Assembly: GCF_015221875.1 (NCBI RefSeq)
Contig: NZ_JACYGY010000001.1
Location: forward strand, 2,954,501-3,018,500
Origin: Dyadobacter subterraneus
GTDB taxonomy: Bacteria > Bacteroidota > Bacteroidia > Cytophagales > Spirosomataceae
Length of the DNA stretch: 64,000 nucleotides
Direction: 5' to 3'
A program made the position numbers and the translations under genes. The notes beneath the pieces were generated by a model. The model was not told the origin of the DNA, searched no databases, and worked only from the letters and a program-made list of their open reading frames with translations. Below, piece after piece: positions 25,951 through 35,900 of this stretch (the stretch's first letter is position 1; every line of letters starts with the position of its first letter).

Positions 25951-27327
25951 TTAGCAGCTCAGAAATTTGACCTTTGAAGGATTTTTAGCGGCGAAATTTA
26001 AAATGAGCTGCATCATGTAATGGTTCGCAGAGATTGGTTTCAGACTTTGCATGGCTTGGGCAAGCCCGCCGCTCAGGGCTTCATAAGAAAGATGTCCAGC
26101 CGCCGTCAGACGTCCTTTCTGCACCAGGATGCAGCTTTGTTCACCAGGATCTCTTCCCGTATCCAGAATCACAAAATCCGCAAGTCCCTTGGCAAAGAAG
26201 TCCAGCGCCTGCATCACCGATGCATTGTACTGGATGGCCGTTATAGCTTTAAAATCGCCGCGCAGTTTTACCAGCTCCGGATCATCCTGGCTAAACAGAG
26301 GATAATGGCCATAGGCGCATTTATCAGGATTGAGCTTAAAATCCATGACCAGCTTTCTTAGGCGACGGATACCGTCTGCTTCTTTATCAAAAACGTGCAG
26401 AGCGCTATGAAATTTGCTCTGTTTTCCGATCACAAGCCTTAAAAAACCATCACCATCTTCGTAGCTATACAAAGCAAACCGCGGTTCTGCACGTTTCAGG
26501 GCTCTGTTATACAATGGCCAAAGTCGTTTGATTTCCGATGCCTCTAAAATTAGTGCCATCAGCTCGCTGCCGCAGGGTTCGCAGCTGACCGAAAAAATGT
26601 TTCGAAGAAAGTTTTGGCGCTGTGCATTTGGATTATGTCCTGTAAAGTGCTGACTCACCCGTTTTTTAATATTCGCCGCTTTGCCAATGTATATATCCTT
26701 GCCTTTTTGGTCTTTGAAATAATAAATGCCAGGGCAGGATGGGAGCGCAGTAAATTCTTCCTTGTCAAGATTGGGAGGAAGCAGCTGCTCTTTTGATGTT
26801 TTTTTAAGCATGGATGCGATATGCCCCTGAGAATCCGATGCGAGCAGTTGTTCAAATAGTATCACCGTAGCATCCGCATCGCCGCCTGCCCGGTGGCGGT
26901 TTTCGATCCGGATTCCGAGTGTATCACATAGCTTGCCAAGACTGTAAGAAGGCAGGCCCGCTTTAAGTTTCCTGCTTAAACGAACGGTGCAAAGCTTGGG
27001 AGCATTCAGCTGATAGCCTGCCAGCTGAAGATGATATTTTAGAAAGGAATAATCAAAATTAACGTTATGGGCAACAAATACGCATCCATCAAGCATCTGG
27101 TAAATTTTTTCAGCCTTCTCGCTGAACGTAGGGCTGTCCTGGATCATTTCAGGATGGATGCCTGTAAGCGCCTGGATCGGCAGGGGAATAGAGCAGCCGG
27201 GATTCAGCAGCGTTTCAAAGCGATCAATTACTGAAATGCCATCATGAATCCGGATAGCTACTTCTGTGATTCCGCTTGCGGCCGCATGCCCTCCGGTGGT
27301 TTCTATATCGACAATTGCATAGTTCAT
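25951..27327 (-). CDS. DEDD exonuclease / GIY-YIG nuclease fusion protein
   Basis: A 458-residue two-nuclease fusion. Residues 1-165 are a DnaQ-type 3'-5' exonuclease with motif I DIETTG (D7, E9), motif II HNVNFDYSFL (about 87-96) and motif III HRAGGDADAT (145-154). Residues about 195-275 are a UvrC-like GIY-YIG domain (GIY 200-202, YIG 213-215). The C-terminal region is less defined. This fusion is known in Bacteroidota and Actinobacteria and is thought to act in DNA repair or processing. A small unknown gene lies 39 bases upstream on the same strand. Confidence 0.9.
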   Translation of the reverse strand: MNYAIVDIETTGGHAAASGITEVAIRIHDGISVIDRFETLLNPGCSIPLPIQALTGIHPEMIQDSPTFSEKAEKIYQMLDGCVFVAHNVNFDYSFLKYHLQLAGYQLNAPKLCTVRLSRKLKAGLPSYSLGKLCDTLGIRIENRHRAGGDADATVILFEQLLASDSQGHIASMLKKTSKEQLLPPNLDKEEFTALPSCPGIYYFKDQKGKDIYIGKAANIKKRVSQHFTGHNPNAQRQNFLRNIFSVSCEPCGSELMALILEASEIKRLWPLYNRALKRAEPRFALYSYEDGDGFLRLVIGKQSKFHSALHVFDKEADGIRRLRKLVMDFKLNPDKCAYGHYPLFSQDDPELVKLRGDFKAITAIQYNASVMQALDFFAKGLADFVILDTGRDPGEQSCILVQKGRLTAAGHLSYEALSGGLAQAMQSLKPISANHYMMQLILNFAAKNPSKVKFLSC

Positions 27328-27366
27328 TTCCAGCTCGTTTTGGGATTGAATTTCAATGCTGCTCCA

Positions 27367-27792
27367 TTACAAAGATTCAGCCAGCTGGGCAAAACCTACA
27401 TAATCTGAATAAATAAAGTCTGCAATCGCATCAATTTGTCTTGATTTCATTTTAAGCTGCTCGGAGCGGTTCTCCGTAATGGATGCAGTTTCCTGCCGGC
27501 TCAGCAGGATCTGTTTTTCGAAAAAAACGACTTCTTCATTTAGATCAAAAAATTGCAAGTGAAGTGGCAGTGTTTGAAGATCGGGCCAGGTGCTGATTTT
27601 TTTAAAATGCACCGGAACGGCAATCACCTCACCACCATGACTGAGCTTAAAGATCAAAATAGGGATATCACACAAAGAGCGCAGCTCAAAGTGGACGTCG
27701 CAGCTTAAACGGCTGCCGGCCGCAGGTTGCTGCCGGAAAATTCTAATAACGACTTTGTTTTTTGCCGGAATTATTTTGATAGATTCTTTCAT
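27367..27792 (-). CDS. hypothetical protein upstream of the nuclease fusion
   Basis: A 141-residue protein I do not recognise. The first 90 residues look beta-rich (KVVIRIFRQQP, VHFELRSLC, ILIFKLSHGGEVIAVPVHF). The C-terminal third is helical and charged (SRQETASITENRSEQLKMKSR). There is no signal peptide. It lies 39 bases upstream of the exonuclease/GIY-YIG gene on the same strand and is probably in the same operon, so it could be a partner or regulator of the nuclease. Confidence 0.65.
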   Translation of the reverse strand: MKESIKIIPAKNKVVIRIFRQQPAAGSRLSCDVHFELRSLCDIPILIFKLSHGGEVIAVPVHFKKISTWPDLQTLPLHLQFFDLNEEVVFFEKQILLSRQETASITENRSEQLKMKSRQIDAIADFIYSDYVGFAQLAESL

Positions 27793-27858
27793 GAGATGTG
27801 AAGTTTTTAATACGTTGATGATTTTACTCTTTTTGTAATTGACAGATTTACAGGGTTA

Positions 27859-27895
27859 ATCAAATTATTGATACCATTAGTATCAATAATTTGAT
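27859..27895. promoter_or_regulatory. perfect 15-bp inverted repeat, operator candidate
   Basis: ATCAAATTATTGATA and its exact complement flank seven bases. It lies 67 bases upstream of the hypothetical/nuclease operon and about 300 before the divergent GH-A-like gene. No T run follows, so it looks more like a binding site than a terminator. Confidence 0.6.
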
Positions 27896-28196
27896 CTAAT
27901 AAGCATCAATAATAAGTTAAATTTTTATAATTCTCAAGAGATGATCCTGCATGTTTTGTTTTACTTATTAAACATGAAGCTGCTCTGTGAAGGGCTTATC
28001 TGGTTTGCAGCGGTCTGAAGCTTGGTATTAAGTTTTTCATAGTTTCCAGAAAGGGATAATGGGTTGTGGTATAATATTTTTATATCACGTACAGCGATTT
28101 GATCCAGCTGGCTTTTACTGAAAGTTATTTCCTAACCCCACAGAAATTAAGACCCAGCGCCCAAGGCGAAATATCTCACATTCAAAATCAGCAACA

Positions 28197-29435
28197 ATGC
28201 AGAACTATTTTAATCCGGATACTTCTTTGAAAGAAGATGCACAACGTGATAACAAAGTTTTTTTAGAAAAACCTTTCTGTGCAGATATTTCATTCAGGAC
28301 ATTTTGGATAGCCGGATTCGAATGCAGTGATCTGATGAATGCAAGCAATCACCGTGTAGATTTACTTAAAATGACCGGGCATCTGAAATTACTGAGCGAA
28401 GATTATTCCCGTATTAGCTCGGTAGGCATTAAAACGGTTCGGGAAGGAATCAGGTGGAGCGTTGTTGAATACATGCCATACCAGTACGATTTCAGTGTGG
28501 TTCTTGAAATGATGAGCGCTGGCAAGGATGGAGATATCCAGCAAATCTGGGATATCTGTCATTTTGGTTTCCCCGCTGATCTGACACCTTTTCATCCCGA
28601 GTTCAGGTTAAGGTTTGTCTCACTCTGCAAGGCCTTTGTCAGCTTTTATATGCTTCATTATCCCGGCGAGCTGTTGTATGTCACACCCATTAATGAAGTG
28701 AGTTTTCTTTCCTGGCTCGGCGGTGAGGCTGCTGGAACGGTGCCTTATTGTCGTAAAAAAGGATGGGAAGTGAAGTATGCCTTGATGAGCGCCTACATTG
28801 CCGGCGTGAAGGCAATGAAAGAGCTCAGCAGCATGGTTAGAGTTGTCACTACCGAGCCGCTGGTCAATATGGTGCCTGGCCTGGAACCGACCGCCGAAGA
28901 TTATGCGGAGGCGGCAGCCCAGAATGAGCAGCAATTTCAGTTTGTTGATATGCTTTGTGGGCGATTATGTCCAGAACTTGGAGGAAACGCCGATCTGGTT
29001 GATGTTATTGGTTATAATTTTTATTACAATAATCAATGGATTATAGGCGGGCACGAGTTTCTTGGTTGGAACGATCCGGTGCCCGATTCAAGATGGCTGC
29101 CACTTTCCGATCTCCTTGAGTCGGCCTATAAACGCTACGGCAAACCGATCATGTTATCAGAAACAAGCCATCCAAAAGAAGACCGGCCGCTGTGGATTGC
29201 TATGGTTGCAAACGAATGTGCAAAGGTGATCGACCGCCACGTTCCACTGGTAGGTATTTGTTTATATCCCATTATTGACAGGCCCGACTGGGACTATCCG
29301 GAGGTATGGCATCACTCAGGCCTTTGGGATAACGACGCTTCCACAGGCAGCAGTAGGGTTTTGCACCAGCAATCTGCGGCGGCCCTTCTTAAAGGCCAAC
29401 AATTAATAGCCGGACATATGAAGTTGTCAGAATAA
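28197..29435 (+). CDS. clan GH-A (GH1-like) glycosidase-like protein
   Basis: A 412-residue cytoplasmic-type protein without a signal peptide. It reads as a (beta/alpha)8 clan GH-A enzyme related to GH1: an early Arg-Trp motif (TVREGIRWSVVE), acid/base Glu167 in TPINEVSFLSW and a nucleophile-type Glu322 in IMLSETSHP, with WHHSGLWD near the end. It does not match the usual GH1 signature ITENG and seems to belong to a beta-glucosidase-like group of unclear function. It stands alone with its own terminator. The long upstream gap (27793-28196) should hold its promoter. Confidence 0.7.
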   Translation: MQNYFNPDTSLKEDAQRDNKVFLEKPFCADISFRTFWIAGFECSDLMNASNHRVDLLKMTGHLKLLSEDYSRISSVGIKTVREGIRWSVVEYMPYQYDFSVVLEMMSAGKDGDIQQIWDICHFGFPADLTPFHPEFRLRFVSLCKAFVSFYMLHYPGELLYVTPINEVSFLSWLGGEAAGTVPYCRKKGWEVKYALMSAYIAGVKAMKELSSMVRVVTTEPLVNMVPGLEPTAEDYAEAAAQNEQQFQFVDMLCGRLCPELGGNADLVDVIGYNFYYNNQWIIGGHEFLGWNDPVPDSRWLPLSDLLESAYKRYGKPIMLSETSHPKEDRPLWIAMVANECAKVIDRHVPLVGICLYPIIDRPDWDYPEVWHHSGLWDNDASTGSSRVLHQQSAAALLKGQQLIAGHMKLSE

Positions 29436-29533
29436 ATCTCTCACTAAGTGTTGTATGATTTTTGCGGGAATTAAGACAATAAATACCGATAAATCCATAT
29501 ATCTAATTTATCCCATATCCCTTAGCATAATGC

Positions 29534-29569
29534 AAAGCCCCTGTGATGTTTTTTTCAACACAGGGGTTT
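29534..29569 (+). terminator. terminator-type hairpin
   Basis: AAGCCCCTGTG pairs with CACAGGGGTTTG around a T-rich loop, about 100 bases after the GH-A-like gene. Confidence 0.65.
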
Positions 29570-29659
29570 GAGCGGAAGAGGAATTTTTTAGCGGTATTTT
29601 GTATTTTGATCGGCGTAATGCTGGCAGGCTTTGTAATGTCTTTAAATCACAAAATTTAT

Positions 29660-31225
29660 CTATTTCCCTGTTTTTGCAATTATTGTTAAAATGCTTTTTG
29701 GGTTAACAGAGAAACCTTTTGAAAAGGCTGTAACGTCTACCAACCCCAGATTGCTTTCGGCAGAAGTCTGGTAGGCACTTTGAACCAAAAGACTGCCTTG
29801 ATTTGATTTTAAAACAATTTCCTTCGCCTGTGTTCCGGAGTTGATAATGACAATGACAAGTTCTCCGCTGGTATTCAAATAGGAAGAGACCAGAAGATCA
29901 CTCTGATCGCTATTAATGGAAATCCCGGTTCTTACTGCCCCCGGACGGATGAAACGGCTGTACTGTCCTAATGCCCATAGCATTTTTGTAGCCTGAAAAT
30001 TTCCATCTGTTTTGTTTTTATCGATAGAGATCAAACCATCTTTATAGTTATAAGGTGAGATAGCCAGCCACCAGTGCCATGCCGAAGCGTTGGCATTTAC
30101 CAGGTCATTGTGAATCACCCGGGCTACGTATAATCCGGGTTCAATACCAGGATCTTTTCCTTCTCCTTTTATCTCCCCTTCGTTATCACCAAGAATACAG
30201 TATTCTGACATCCAGTACTTTAAACCGCCAACGGTTTTTAATTCTTCTGAAAGCCTGGTCCTTTTTTCTGCCGCTGTTTTATAAGGCGATGTGGTAAAAT
30301 AGCTGTGTCCGGAAATGGATTTTGAAAGATTGGGCAGGTCACCAACGTAGTTAGCCGAGGCTTTGTTGAAAAAAGAATAGATCTGGTTCTGGCGGTCCTG
30401 TTTGTTAAATTCAGAATACAGATAGTCAATCTGGCCGGCTTCGGCAATATCAATTTTGGTGTCAAGTTTTTTCTTGATTAAAGCAGCGCTGAGAAATCGG
30501 GTAATTTGAGCAATTTCATTGTTGTAAAAAGGAGTGCCTTCCTGGCCACCATCACTCCAATCCCACTGCGGTTCGTTCACAGGGCTGATATGGTTGAATG
30601 TGATGCCTGTTTTGAGAGAAACACCCGAAATTACATCGGCAAGAAATGATGCAAACTGCGGGAAACTTCCGGTCGCAAGATTAGTCTTTCCATTACTTGC
30701 ATATCCCTTTTTGTTGATGGTAAACTGCACCGGCGGACTGTTTGGAAACGCCAGAAACTCATTTACACCGCGGGCTTTGGCGGCATTTAGAAACCAGATC
30801 TGCCCAGCCTGTTTGTCCCAATTATAGGCTCCGTTTTCGTTCAGGAAAGATTCTGCCCTTCGCCATTCATCATTAATTCCGCTTTGGTCGCCTTGCTCCG
30901 CGCTGCCTGCACCGATATTAAATCGCCATAGCGACAATCCGATTCCCTTCGGCTGTCCGTCAGACGAAAGCTGCTGGCTGAAAAGAAGATCTGCAATTGC
31001 ATTTCTTTTTGCATCGGGCCAGTTGCCAACAAACTGGCAGGCCCAGGCGTCAGAAGCGCCAAAATGATCTATGGATTGAAAGGTTTGGGATGGATTTATA
31101 GTGATTGTTACGGGCTGGGCTGTTTTGGGATCTTCGTCGTTTTTCTCAGCCGCCTGGCATGAGCCAATTGTGAAGGTGAGAAAAAGCAGGGTTAATATTT
31201 TGCAGGAGGTGAATTTTGAAAGCAT
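29660..31225 (-). CDS. GH30-type glycoside hydrolase lipoprotein
   Basis: A 521-residue surface lipoprotein (lipobox Cys23, IGSCQAAE). A (beta/alpha)8 catalytic domain and a C-terminal beta-sandwich (from about 430) are typical of GH30. The acid/base Glu218 is in ISPVNEPQWDW and the nucleophile Glu341 in WMSEYCILG. HFGASDAWACQF near residue 55 is the conserved N-terminal block. The closest types I recall are the endo-galactanase/xylanase-like GH30 groups; the substrate remains open. It is the only enzyme of the PUL and lies downstream of SusD beyond a hairpin. Confidence 0.85.
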   Translation of the reverse strand: MLSKFTSCKILTLLFLTFTIGSCQAAEKNDEDPKTAQPVTITINPSQTFQSIDHFGASDAWACQFVGNWPDAKRNAIADLLFSQQLSSDGQPKGIGLSLWRFNIGAGSAEQGDQSGINDEWRRAESFLNENGAYNWDKQAGQIWFLNAAKARGVNEFLAFPNSPPVQFTINKKGYASNGKTNLATGSFPQFASFLADVISGVSLKTGITFNHISPVNEPQWDWSDGGQEGTPFYNNEIAQITRFLSAALIKKKLDTKIDIAEAGQIDYLYSEFNKQDRQNQIYSFFNKASANYVGDLPNLSKSISGHSYFTTSPYKTAAEKRTRLSEELKTVGGLKYWMSEYCILGDNEGEIKGEGKDPGIEPGLYVARVIHNDLVNANASAWHWWLAISPYNYKDGLISIDKNKTDGNFQATKMLWALGQYSRFIRPGAVRTGISINSDQSDLLVSSYLNTSGELVIVIINSGTQAKEIVLKSNQGSLLVQSAYQTSAESNLGLVDVTAFSKGFSVNPKSILTIIAKTGK

Positions 31226-31241
31226 GATTTAGGTATAAAAA

Positions 31242-31269
31242 AGCCCTTTTCCCGGAGAGGAAAAGGGCT
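31242..31269 (-). terminator. intercistronic hairpin between SusD and GH30 genes
   Basis: AGCCCTTTTCC pairs exactly with GGAAAAGGGCT around a six-base loop. On the minus strand it is followed by a T run, so it is an intrinsic terminator or attenuator that lowers transcription of the GH30 gene. Confidence 0.8.
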
Positions 31270-31280
31270 GGATTTGAAAA

Positions 31281-32960
31281 TTAATATCCTTGATTCTGTG
31301 TCAGCTTATTGTTAGAAGCCTGAATTTCGGTACGTGGTATGGGCAGCCAATATTGTTTTTCGGCAAAGCTTTTTCCCGATAATGCTTCTTTTTGCTTATA
31401 GGTATAAGCCGTTCCGTTCTTGCCGATCTCTATACCATAGGCAGGTACATTTTCTTTTTCTGCTGCAATTTTCCAGCGGCGAACGTCATAGAAACGGTGC
31501 TCTTCAAACGCCAGTTCAATACGGCGCTCGTTACGGATCCGCTCGCGCATTTGAGCCTGGGTAAGTCCGGCAGGAATTACTGGCATATTCACACCCACAC
31601 GCTGACGCACCGCGTTTATGGCCGCATAAACAGATGCATCTGGCCCGGATGCTTCGTTTTGCGCCTCAGCAAAGTTTAGCAGAATCTCTGCATAGCGGAA
31701 GTAAATCCATGTCTGCGTACCGGCAACATCCCATGGGTTATCTATCGGCAGATTATCATTCATGAATTTTCTAAGATAATATCCGGTCTTTGAAGTGTTC
31801 CAGTTTGAAGGACCATCCTTGCTGTCTTTTCCACCAGGAGTATAGGTTTCAATGGTGCTGTTTCTGTAAGTCGCGCCATTATACAGAATTGTTGCATAAA
31901 ATCTTGGATCCCTGTTTTTATAAGGATTTTGCGGATCGTAGCTAGTTTTAGCATCGGTCACTTTGGTGCCGTCCATCATTTCATAGTCATCCACAACATT
32001 TTGCAGCGGCACGTTTCCACCCCATGCATTGTAGCTGTTTGGTCCGTTTGCAATTTCCAGACATACGTGACGCGCCCCGATAGCATACAGCCTTCCAAAG
32101 ATAATTTCAGAATTATCATTTGATGTAAAAAGGTTACCATAACCCCCTGTGTAAAGGCTGTATTTGTTTAGGTCCATTACAGATTTTGCCGCTGCCGCTG
32201 CTGCTTGCCAGGTACCTGCATTATACAAAGCGCTGGCTGCATAAAGTGTTAACCGCGATTTTAAAGCCAAAGCTGCACCTTTTGTTGCTCTTCCCAGTTT
32301 CCAGCTATTGTTGTCATTGGACTCCGGAAGTAAAGCTGCCGCCTCGTCAAGCTGTGCAATGGCATAATCAAGACTGGTTTTAATATCAGAGCGGTCGAAA
32401 AGATCCTGGCTGGTCAGATCATTACTGATTTCGGTTACCTTATCACCCAGTAATACCACGCCGCCGTAATTACGGATAAGGTCATGATAGCGGAATGCGC
32501 GGATAAACTGTAACTCGCCTTTAAGCATCCGTTTTTTTCCTTCACTCACCGGGACTTTATCCAGATTGGCAAGCGCATAATTGATCTCACGGATACTTCG
32601 GTAGCTTCTTCCCCAGAAGCTGCCTGCAATCCCTGTATTTTCCGGAGCGATCTGACCGCGCTGTATCAGCCAGGTATTGTCATCATTATTGTAAATGGAT
32701 TCATCAGTGAGTGATGACCACATGGCATATTCAAATCCGCGACCAAATCCGGGCAAAGTTCCCTCGGCTTCTTTATCTGTAAGCCTTGTTCCCATGTAGC
32801 GGTTAATGACGTAAGCCTCAAACAAAACAGAGTCTGACAGGATGGAAGCATCTGATACGCGGTCGGTGGGTACCACATCCAGAAAGTCTTTCTGGCAGGA
32901 TACCATAAACATCGAGCTGGCAAGAGCTGTTAAAACGGTAATTCTTTTTATATACTTCAT
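31281..32960 (-). CDS. SusD/RagB-family nutrient-binding lipoprotein
   Basis: A 559-residue outer-membrane lipoprotein with lipobox Cys22 (FMVSCQKD). It has the SusD architecture: N-terminal helices with RMLKGELQFIRAFRYHDLIR, a central insert, and the C-terminal RYAEILLNFAEAQNEA, RIRNERRIELAFEEHRFYDV and YWLPIPRTEI segments. It lies 15 bases downstream of its SusC partner. It binds the oligosaccharide and closes the transporter. Confidence 0.93.
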   Translation of the reverse strand: MKYIKRITVLTALASSMFMVSCQKDFLDVVPTDRVSDASILSDSVLFEAYVINRYMGTRLTDKEAEGTLPGFGRGFEYAMWSSLTDESIYNNDDNTWLIQRGQIAPENTGIAGSFWGRSYRSIREINYALANLDKVPVSEGKKRMLKGELQFIRAFRYHDLIRNYGGVVLLGDKVTEISNDLTSQDLFDRSDIKTSLDYAIAQLDEAAALLPESNDNNSWKLGRATKGAALALKSRLTLYAASALYNAGTWQAAAAAAKSVMDLNKYSLYTGGYGNLFTSNDNSEIIFGRLYAIGARHVCLEIANGPNSYNAWGGNVPLQNVVDDYEMMDGTKVTDAKTSYDPQNPYKNRDPRFYATILYNGATYRNSTIETYTPGGKDSKDGPSNWNTSKTGYYLRKFMNDNLPIDNPWDVAGTQTWIYFRYAEILLNFAEAQNEASGPDASVYAAINAVRQRVGVNMPVIPAGLTQAQMRERIRNERRIELAFEEHRFYDVRRWKIAAEKENVPAYGIEIGKNGTAYTYKQKEALSGKSFAEKQYWLPIPRTEIQASNNKLTQNQGY

Positions 32961-32975
32961 TTTGATTCTTTACGG

Positions 32976-35900
32976 TTAAAACTTGATGCTTAATCCAAGG
33001 TTCAGGATACGTTGCTGCGGGTAAAACTGTCCGCTTCCCTGGCTTCCTTCCGGATCGTAATCCTTCACGCCCGTAAGTGTGAAAAGGTTAAATCCGCTGG
33101 CATAAATTCTCAAAGACTGTATTTTAATTTTTGACAGCGCTGACTTAGGCAATGTATAACCCAATTCCACGTTTTTCAATCTGACAAAAGCTGCATTGTT
33201 CAGCCAGAAATCATTTTGGTTCAGTCCGCCGTTGATTGAGGAGGAAGCGCGCGTGTCTGCACGTGGGTAGCTTCCTTCCGGATTGGTCGGGCTCCATCTG
33301 TTGTTTGCCCAGCTGCTGTAAAAGTTACCAACCTGGCCTGATTCCGGAAGTACATACTGGCTTGCCATAGCTTGGCCGGAGAATACTACGGAAAGATCAA
33401 AAGCTTTGTAACCGCCGTTCAAAACCACACCGTAAGTAAGCAGTGGCACATTGCCATAGTCTGTTCTTACTTTGTCATCGGCTGTTATCTTGCCATCCTT
33501 GTTGTAATCTTCCAAAATCAAATCACCGACCTGAGCGCCCTGAAGATGGGGATACTGGTCAAGGTCTGCCTGCGTGCGGTAAATACCGGCTGTTTTGTAG
33601 ACCAGGTAGGTGTAAAGCGGACCGCCGGTTTCTCTTTGGTAATCCAGAGCGCCCGGCGCTTCATCTTTAAAGATGATTTTGCTTTTTGCATAAGTAATAT
33701 TTCCTGAGATATTATATCTGAAAGTGCCCGCGTGATTGTAGCCCAAAGTCGCTTCAAAACCCCTGTTGTTGACCTTACCAAGGTTTTCATCCGGCACAAG
33801 CGCGCCAGAGCCGTAAGGATTTACAATGCCCGAAGTATTTGGAATCGACGCATTACGTGCGGCCAGGATATCGGAGCGTTTCTGACTGAAATAGATCACT
33901 TCTATGTTAAAGTTTTTCAGAAAAACCGCATTCAGACCAATATCCATTTTTTTGGAAGTTTCCCAGGTGATATTCGGGTTGGCAAGTTTTGTTAAATCAA
34001 TTCCCGGCGTAATGACGCTGCTTCCCAACACATACTGGTTGTTGAAAGAGTAGTTATTGTAAAACTGGAACTGGCCAACATTGTCATTCCCTAGTGAACC
34101 ATAGGAAGCGCGGATTTTCAAATCATTGATAAAGGTTACGCTATTTTTAAACCAGTCTTCCTGCGAAATACGGTAACCCGCAGAAATAGAAGGGAAAAAA
34201 CCGTACTGGTTTCCTTTTGGAAAAATAGATGAACCATCTACACGTGCCTGGATTTCAGCCAGATATTTCTCGTCGAAATCATAGGCAAAACGCCCTATAA
34301 AGCTTTTTCTGGTAAAGTTGTAACTGCTGCCGGAGTTGTTTTTGTCAGTTGCCGCTGCGCCGCCCTGTGAGAGTTCTGGTGTTGAAACCGTTGGATAATT
34401 GATGCGTGAGGCTTCAAAAGTCAACTCGTTTCTCTTGTTCTGCTCATAAGCAACAAAGGTGTTGATGTTGTGTTTTCCAAGATGTTTCAAATAAGTCAGT
34501 TTGATATTCTGGGTGATGTTTGTCAGATTGATCTGTTTCTGAGCCAGTGAGGCTTTCCCGGCAGAACCGCCTGTTACCACCTGCGAATAAGTGTCTGTTG
34601 CTTTGTTATAATTATAAAGCGTATAGGGCGTAGAGAAGGTTTTGGTGAAATTGAATGATTTATCGACCGAATAAAATCCGTCTACCGAAAGTCCGTCAAT
34701 AAAAGGCAGATTGTAGCTTGCTCTCAGAATACCGTTGAAAATGGAAGTCGGATTGCTGCTTGTGCCGCCTATATCTGTTCCCAATACCGCAGGATTGCTG
34801 TTTTCCACACCCGTAGAATAATAGCCGTTCGGAAACTGTGCAATCAACGTAGGGTAGGCGCGGTATATAGACCGGAATGTGTTTTCAGCCGAAGAAATCG
34901 GGAAATTTCTGTTTTCCTGACGTCCTGATAAACCGAGGCTCACTTTAAAATCTTTTGTGATATTGGCATCAATATTTGATCGGAAATTATACTGTTTGTA
35001 CTTTGTGGCGCCACTGCGGTAGAGACCGTCCTGGTAAATTGTTCCAAGCGAGACATAGTATTTCACATTTTCAGTACCACCATTTACGCTCAGATTGTGT
35101 TGGTTTTGAAGCGCGAAGTTTTTGAGGGCAACTTTTTGCCAATCTGTGTTAGGATAGTTGATCGGATCTGAACCGTTTCTGAATTTTTCGATTTCATCAG
35201 CCGAATAATACTGGTTCATTCCGCCAGACGGATTGTTGTAATAATCGATTTCGTTCAAAATCGTTGCATACGTGGCTGCATCCGCCAGTTTCGGCAGACG
35301 GGTGGGAGAGGAAAAGCCCTGGTTGAAACTGTAAGAAATAACCGGTTTTCCTGTCGTTCCGCGTTTTGTAGTGACCAGAATTACGCCATTTGCAGCGCGG
35401 CTACCATACACAGCGGCGGAAGCATCTTTCAGAATGGAAATGCTTTCAATGTCGTTTGGGTCAAGACGGTCCAAGCCACCAACCTGGCCCGGTATTCCAT
35501 CGACAACGATTAGCACATCATTGTTTCCGGTTGAGGCAAAACCGCGTATCGTATAGCTTGACCCGTCATAACCAGGCTCACCGCCCCGGTTGTTGGCCAC
35601 AAAACCAGAGAAGCGTCCTGCCAACGAGTTGGAAACGTTAGGCTGAGGACTTTTGACAATGTCAGCTCCTTTCACCTCAGATACAGAGCCGGTCAGTGTC
35701 GCCTTTTTCTGGGTCCCGTAACCAACAACTACAACCTCATTAAGTGTCTTGTCGTTGGCGACCAGTTTGATGTCAAGCTGACTTTTGTTAGCCACGGCAA
35801 CTTCCTGGGCAACATAACCGATATAAGTGAAAACCAGTGTTCCGTTGCCATCAGCCAGGTTTATGGAATACTTTCCGTCAACATCGGTGGTGGTTCCCGT

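Noticed and set aside
32186..35641. Plus-strand frames within the SusC/SusD genes
   Set aside because: They are opposite-strand shadows of SusC and SusD coding sequence.
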